Source: Scandinavium goeteborgense (GTDB taxonomy: Bacteria; Pseudomonadota; Gammaproteobacteria; Enterobacterales; Enterobacteriaceae). From it: a DNA stretch of 64,000 nt. Made by a program: the position numbers and the translations under genes. The notes under the pieces are model-generated. The model was not told where the DNA came from and made no database searches. It was given only the letters and a program-made list of their open reading frames with translations. Every line of letters begins with the position of its first letter. The stretch's first letter is position 1. This document shows, in pieces, positions 58,714 to 64,000 of the stretch. Where the stretch lies: positions 4,197,177 to 4,261,176 of the forward strand of contig NZ_CP054058.1 of assembly GCF_003935895.2 (NCBI RefSeq), in the 5' to 3' direction.

Positions 58714-59691
58714 TCACCCCTTGCCTTTTACACTACTGATAAAGGTGGAACGGGCAGAAGTCGAACCGAGGCGCTCGGCTTCGTTTAACAGTTTCAGGGC
58801 TTTGTCGATGTTGCCCTCGTTAACTGCCTGTTTAATCGCGCTATTGAAATAGCTTTCGGTGTCATTCAGAACCGGCTCGCTTTTCGCAGCAGGTGCCGTA
58901 GAGGCCGCTGAAGCCGCAACCGGCGCCGCAACAACCGCCGCCGTTGCCGGTGCCGCAGCAGGGGCTGCGTATACCGGTGCCGCCGTGTTACCCACGGTGA
59001 CAGGGCCTGGGCCGGACGAGCCAAACAATGGGCCGACCAGCACGCTTGAAGCGGACGACGTTTTCACTTTCAGCTTGAGAGTGCCTTCAGAGACGTGACG
59101 CGCAATCGGGTCCGGAATATCCGGCACCGCGTTGCCCGTCCCTTTGGCGTAAGCTTTCGCCGGGTCAATCAGGGTGGTGGTCTGCTGCAAATCTTGCGGC
59201 GTGGTGAACACCAGCACATAAATTTTCTGCTGACCTAACGCAGGCGTCAGGCGCATGACACCTTCCAGGCGGTCGGCGCTCATCACGCCCGGTTCCTGGT
59301 AGGTAAAGTAGCTGCTTGGGAAGAACGCGGATGGCGTCATGTTCTGATCGAGGATCAGCACGTTCGGCGCATAAACGCGGGTTTGTTTGTTCACTTCGCT
59401 GGTGAGCGTGATATTCAGTTCACCAATGTTCGCCGGGACGCTGTATGCAGCCACCGGGCCGGTAATGCCAGGCACATTCAGCGGCTGACCGCCTCCGGCA
59501 AGATCGGTACTTTGGGTTTTGGATTGATCAACAGGCGTCCAGACCAACTGCTGTAAGGCAGAAGCCGGGATAGCCGGGGCAGCAGCGGTATTCTGCGGCA
59601 CGAAATTCACGTCAGCGAAACTGACTGCCGGTACGCTTGCCATCAGGCCAGCTGAGAGGCACAGCGCGATGAGACTTTTTTTCATTTTCAT
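58714..59691 (-). CDS. malM: Maltose operon periplasmic protein MalM
   Basis: The 325-residue precursor has a signal peptide ending SFA. It matches E. coli MalM (306 residues) along its length, with VDQSKTQ, NVPGITGPVAAYSVPANIGE, SSYFTYQEPGVMSADRLEGV and the C-terminal ALKLLNEAERLGSTSARSTF. The extra length is an Ala/Pro-rich linker near residues 235-270 (AAPVYAAPAAAPATAAVVAA). Its function is unknown. It is the last gene of malK-lamB-malM; a GC hairpin (59753-59774) lies in the lamB-malM gap. Confidence 0.95.
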   Translation of the reverse strand: MKMKKSLIALCLSAGLMASVPAVSFADVNFVPQNTAAAPAIPASALQQLVWTPVDQSKTQSTDLAGGGQPLNVPGITGPVAAYSVPANIGELNITLTSEVNKQTRVYAPNVLILDQNMTPSAFFPSSYFTYQEPGVMSADRLEGVMRLTPALGQQKIYVLVFTTPQDLQQTTTLIDPAKAYAKGTGNAVPDIPDPIARHVSEGTLKLKVKTSSASSVLVGPLFGSSGPGPVTVGNTAAPVYAAPAAAPATAAVVAAPVAASAASTAPAAKSEPVLNDTESYFNSAIKQAVNEGNIDKALKLLNEAERLGSTSARSTFISSVKGKG

Positions 59692-59808
59692 TTTAATGAC
59701 CTCAAAAACAGGGCTCAGCGGTAGCCAGGCAATAGCGCGCTGAGTCTAAATCAGAGGGGCTTTCGCCCCTCTTTGTGTGGCATAACAGTGGGTTAACTTA
59801 ACTGCGAA

Positions 59809-63870
<4,062 letters not shown>

Positions 63871-63888
63871 TGTCGTAATGCCGTAATT

Positions 63889-63973
63889 CCCTCTCCCTTT
63901 GGGAGAGGGTTAGGGAGAGGGCTGTTCAAGTCCGGACGCCCTCACCCCGGCCCTCTCCCCCAGGAGAGGGAGA
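63889..63973. repeat. CCCTCTCC-type palindromic block after malE
   Basis: ccctctccctttgggagaggg (63889-63909) is a near-perfect hairpin, followed by more GGGAGAGGG and GCCCTCACCC arms up to 63973. It occupies the malE-malF gap, where E. coli has REP units that stabilise malE mRNA and raise MalE over MalF. The sequence family differs from the GCCCGGC REP units elsewhere in this window. Confidence 0.85.
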
Positions 63974-64000
63974 AAAGATGAAACGCTGTAGAGGAATAGA

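Overview
The window is a chromosomal segment of a member of the Enterobacteriaceae (Enterobacter/Lelliottia/Leclercia-like; genus not resolved by eye). Gene content and order follow the E. coli region from phn through acs, soxRS, uvrA, dnaB and lexA to mal. The proteins are close to E. coli ones in length and motif. REP-type palindromes, typical of enteric bacteria, lie between several genes. No rRNA, tRNA, CRISPR array, insertion sequence or integrase was seen.

Layout. (1) 1-1101: the end of the C-P lyase operon (phnO partial, phnP). (2) 1130-4328: a minus-strand accessory operon, read in the order DUF1471 protein, DUF4331 protein, DUF4198 protein, HupE/UreJ, cupin; it looks metal-related. 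(3) 4618-5262: a small membrane protein and yjdP, the usual phnP neighbour. (4) 5686-6907: an orphan type VI secretion cargo module with a deleted hcp remnant, an intact Tlde1-like (DUF2778) L,D-transpeptidase toxin and two tandem paralogous membrane proteins that are probably immunity proteins. (5) 6908-16325: a pentose island with a hybrid sensor kinase, an RbsABC-like ABC importer, D-lyxose isomerase, class II aldolase, PfkB kinase and an OmpR-type regulator. The two-component genes bracket the sugar operon. (6) 16544-23107: yjcO, gltP and the acetate operon acs-yjcH-actP; the nrf genes found here in E. coli are absent. (7) 23141-27737: lrgB/lrgA with a divergent LysR regulator, then murQ-murP. 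(8) 27804-38072: yjcE, ghxP, a glutathione S-transferase, sRNA SraL/RyjA, soxR/soxS, pdeC, a GAF-PAS-GGDEF cyclase, yjcB and ssb. (9) 38320-51836: uvrA, yjbR, aphA, tyrB, alr, dnaB, qorA, pspG, dusA, a TraF-like outer-membrane protein, a cupin, zur and yjbJ. (10) 51986-63870: dinF-lexA, dgkA, plsB, ubiCA, malM-lamB-malK and malE; the window stops just before malF.

How the genes work together. The conserved backbone covers oxidative stress (soxRS), SOS DNA repair (uvrA, ssb, lexA-dinF), replication (dnaB), cell-wall precursor supply (alr) and recycling (murQP), phospholipid and quinone synthesis (plsB, dgkA, ubiCA), acetate scavenging (acs-actP) and maltose uptake (mal). Accessory cassettes sit at a few junctions (phnP/yjdP, yjdP/gltP, actP/yjcE, dusA/zur) where E. 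coli K-12 carries other genes. The best candidates for something less described are the putative metal operon at 1130-4328, the toxin/double-immunity module at 5686-6907, and the D-lyxose island with its split two-component system.
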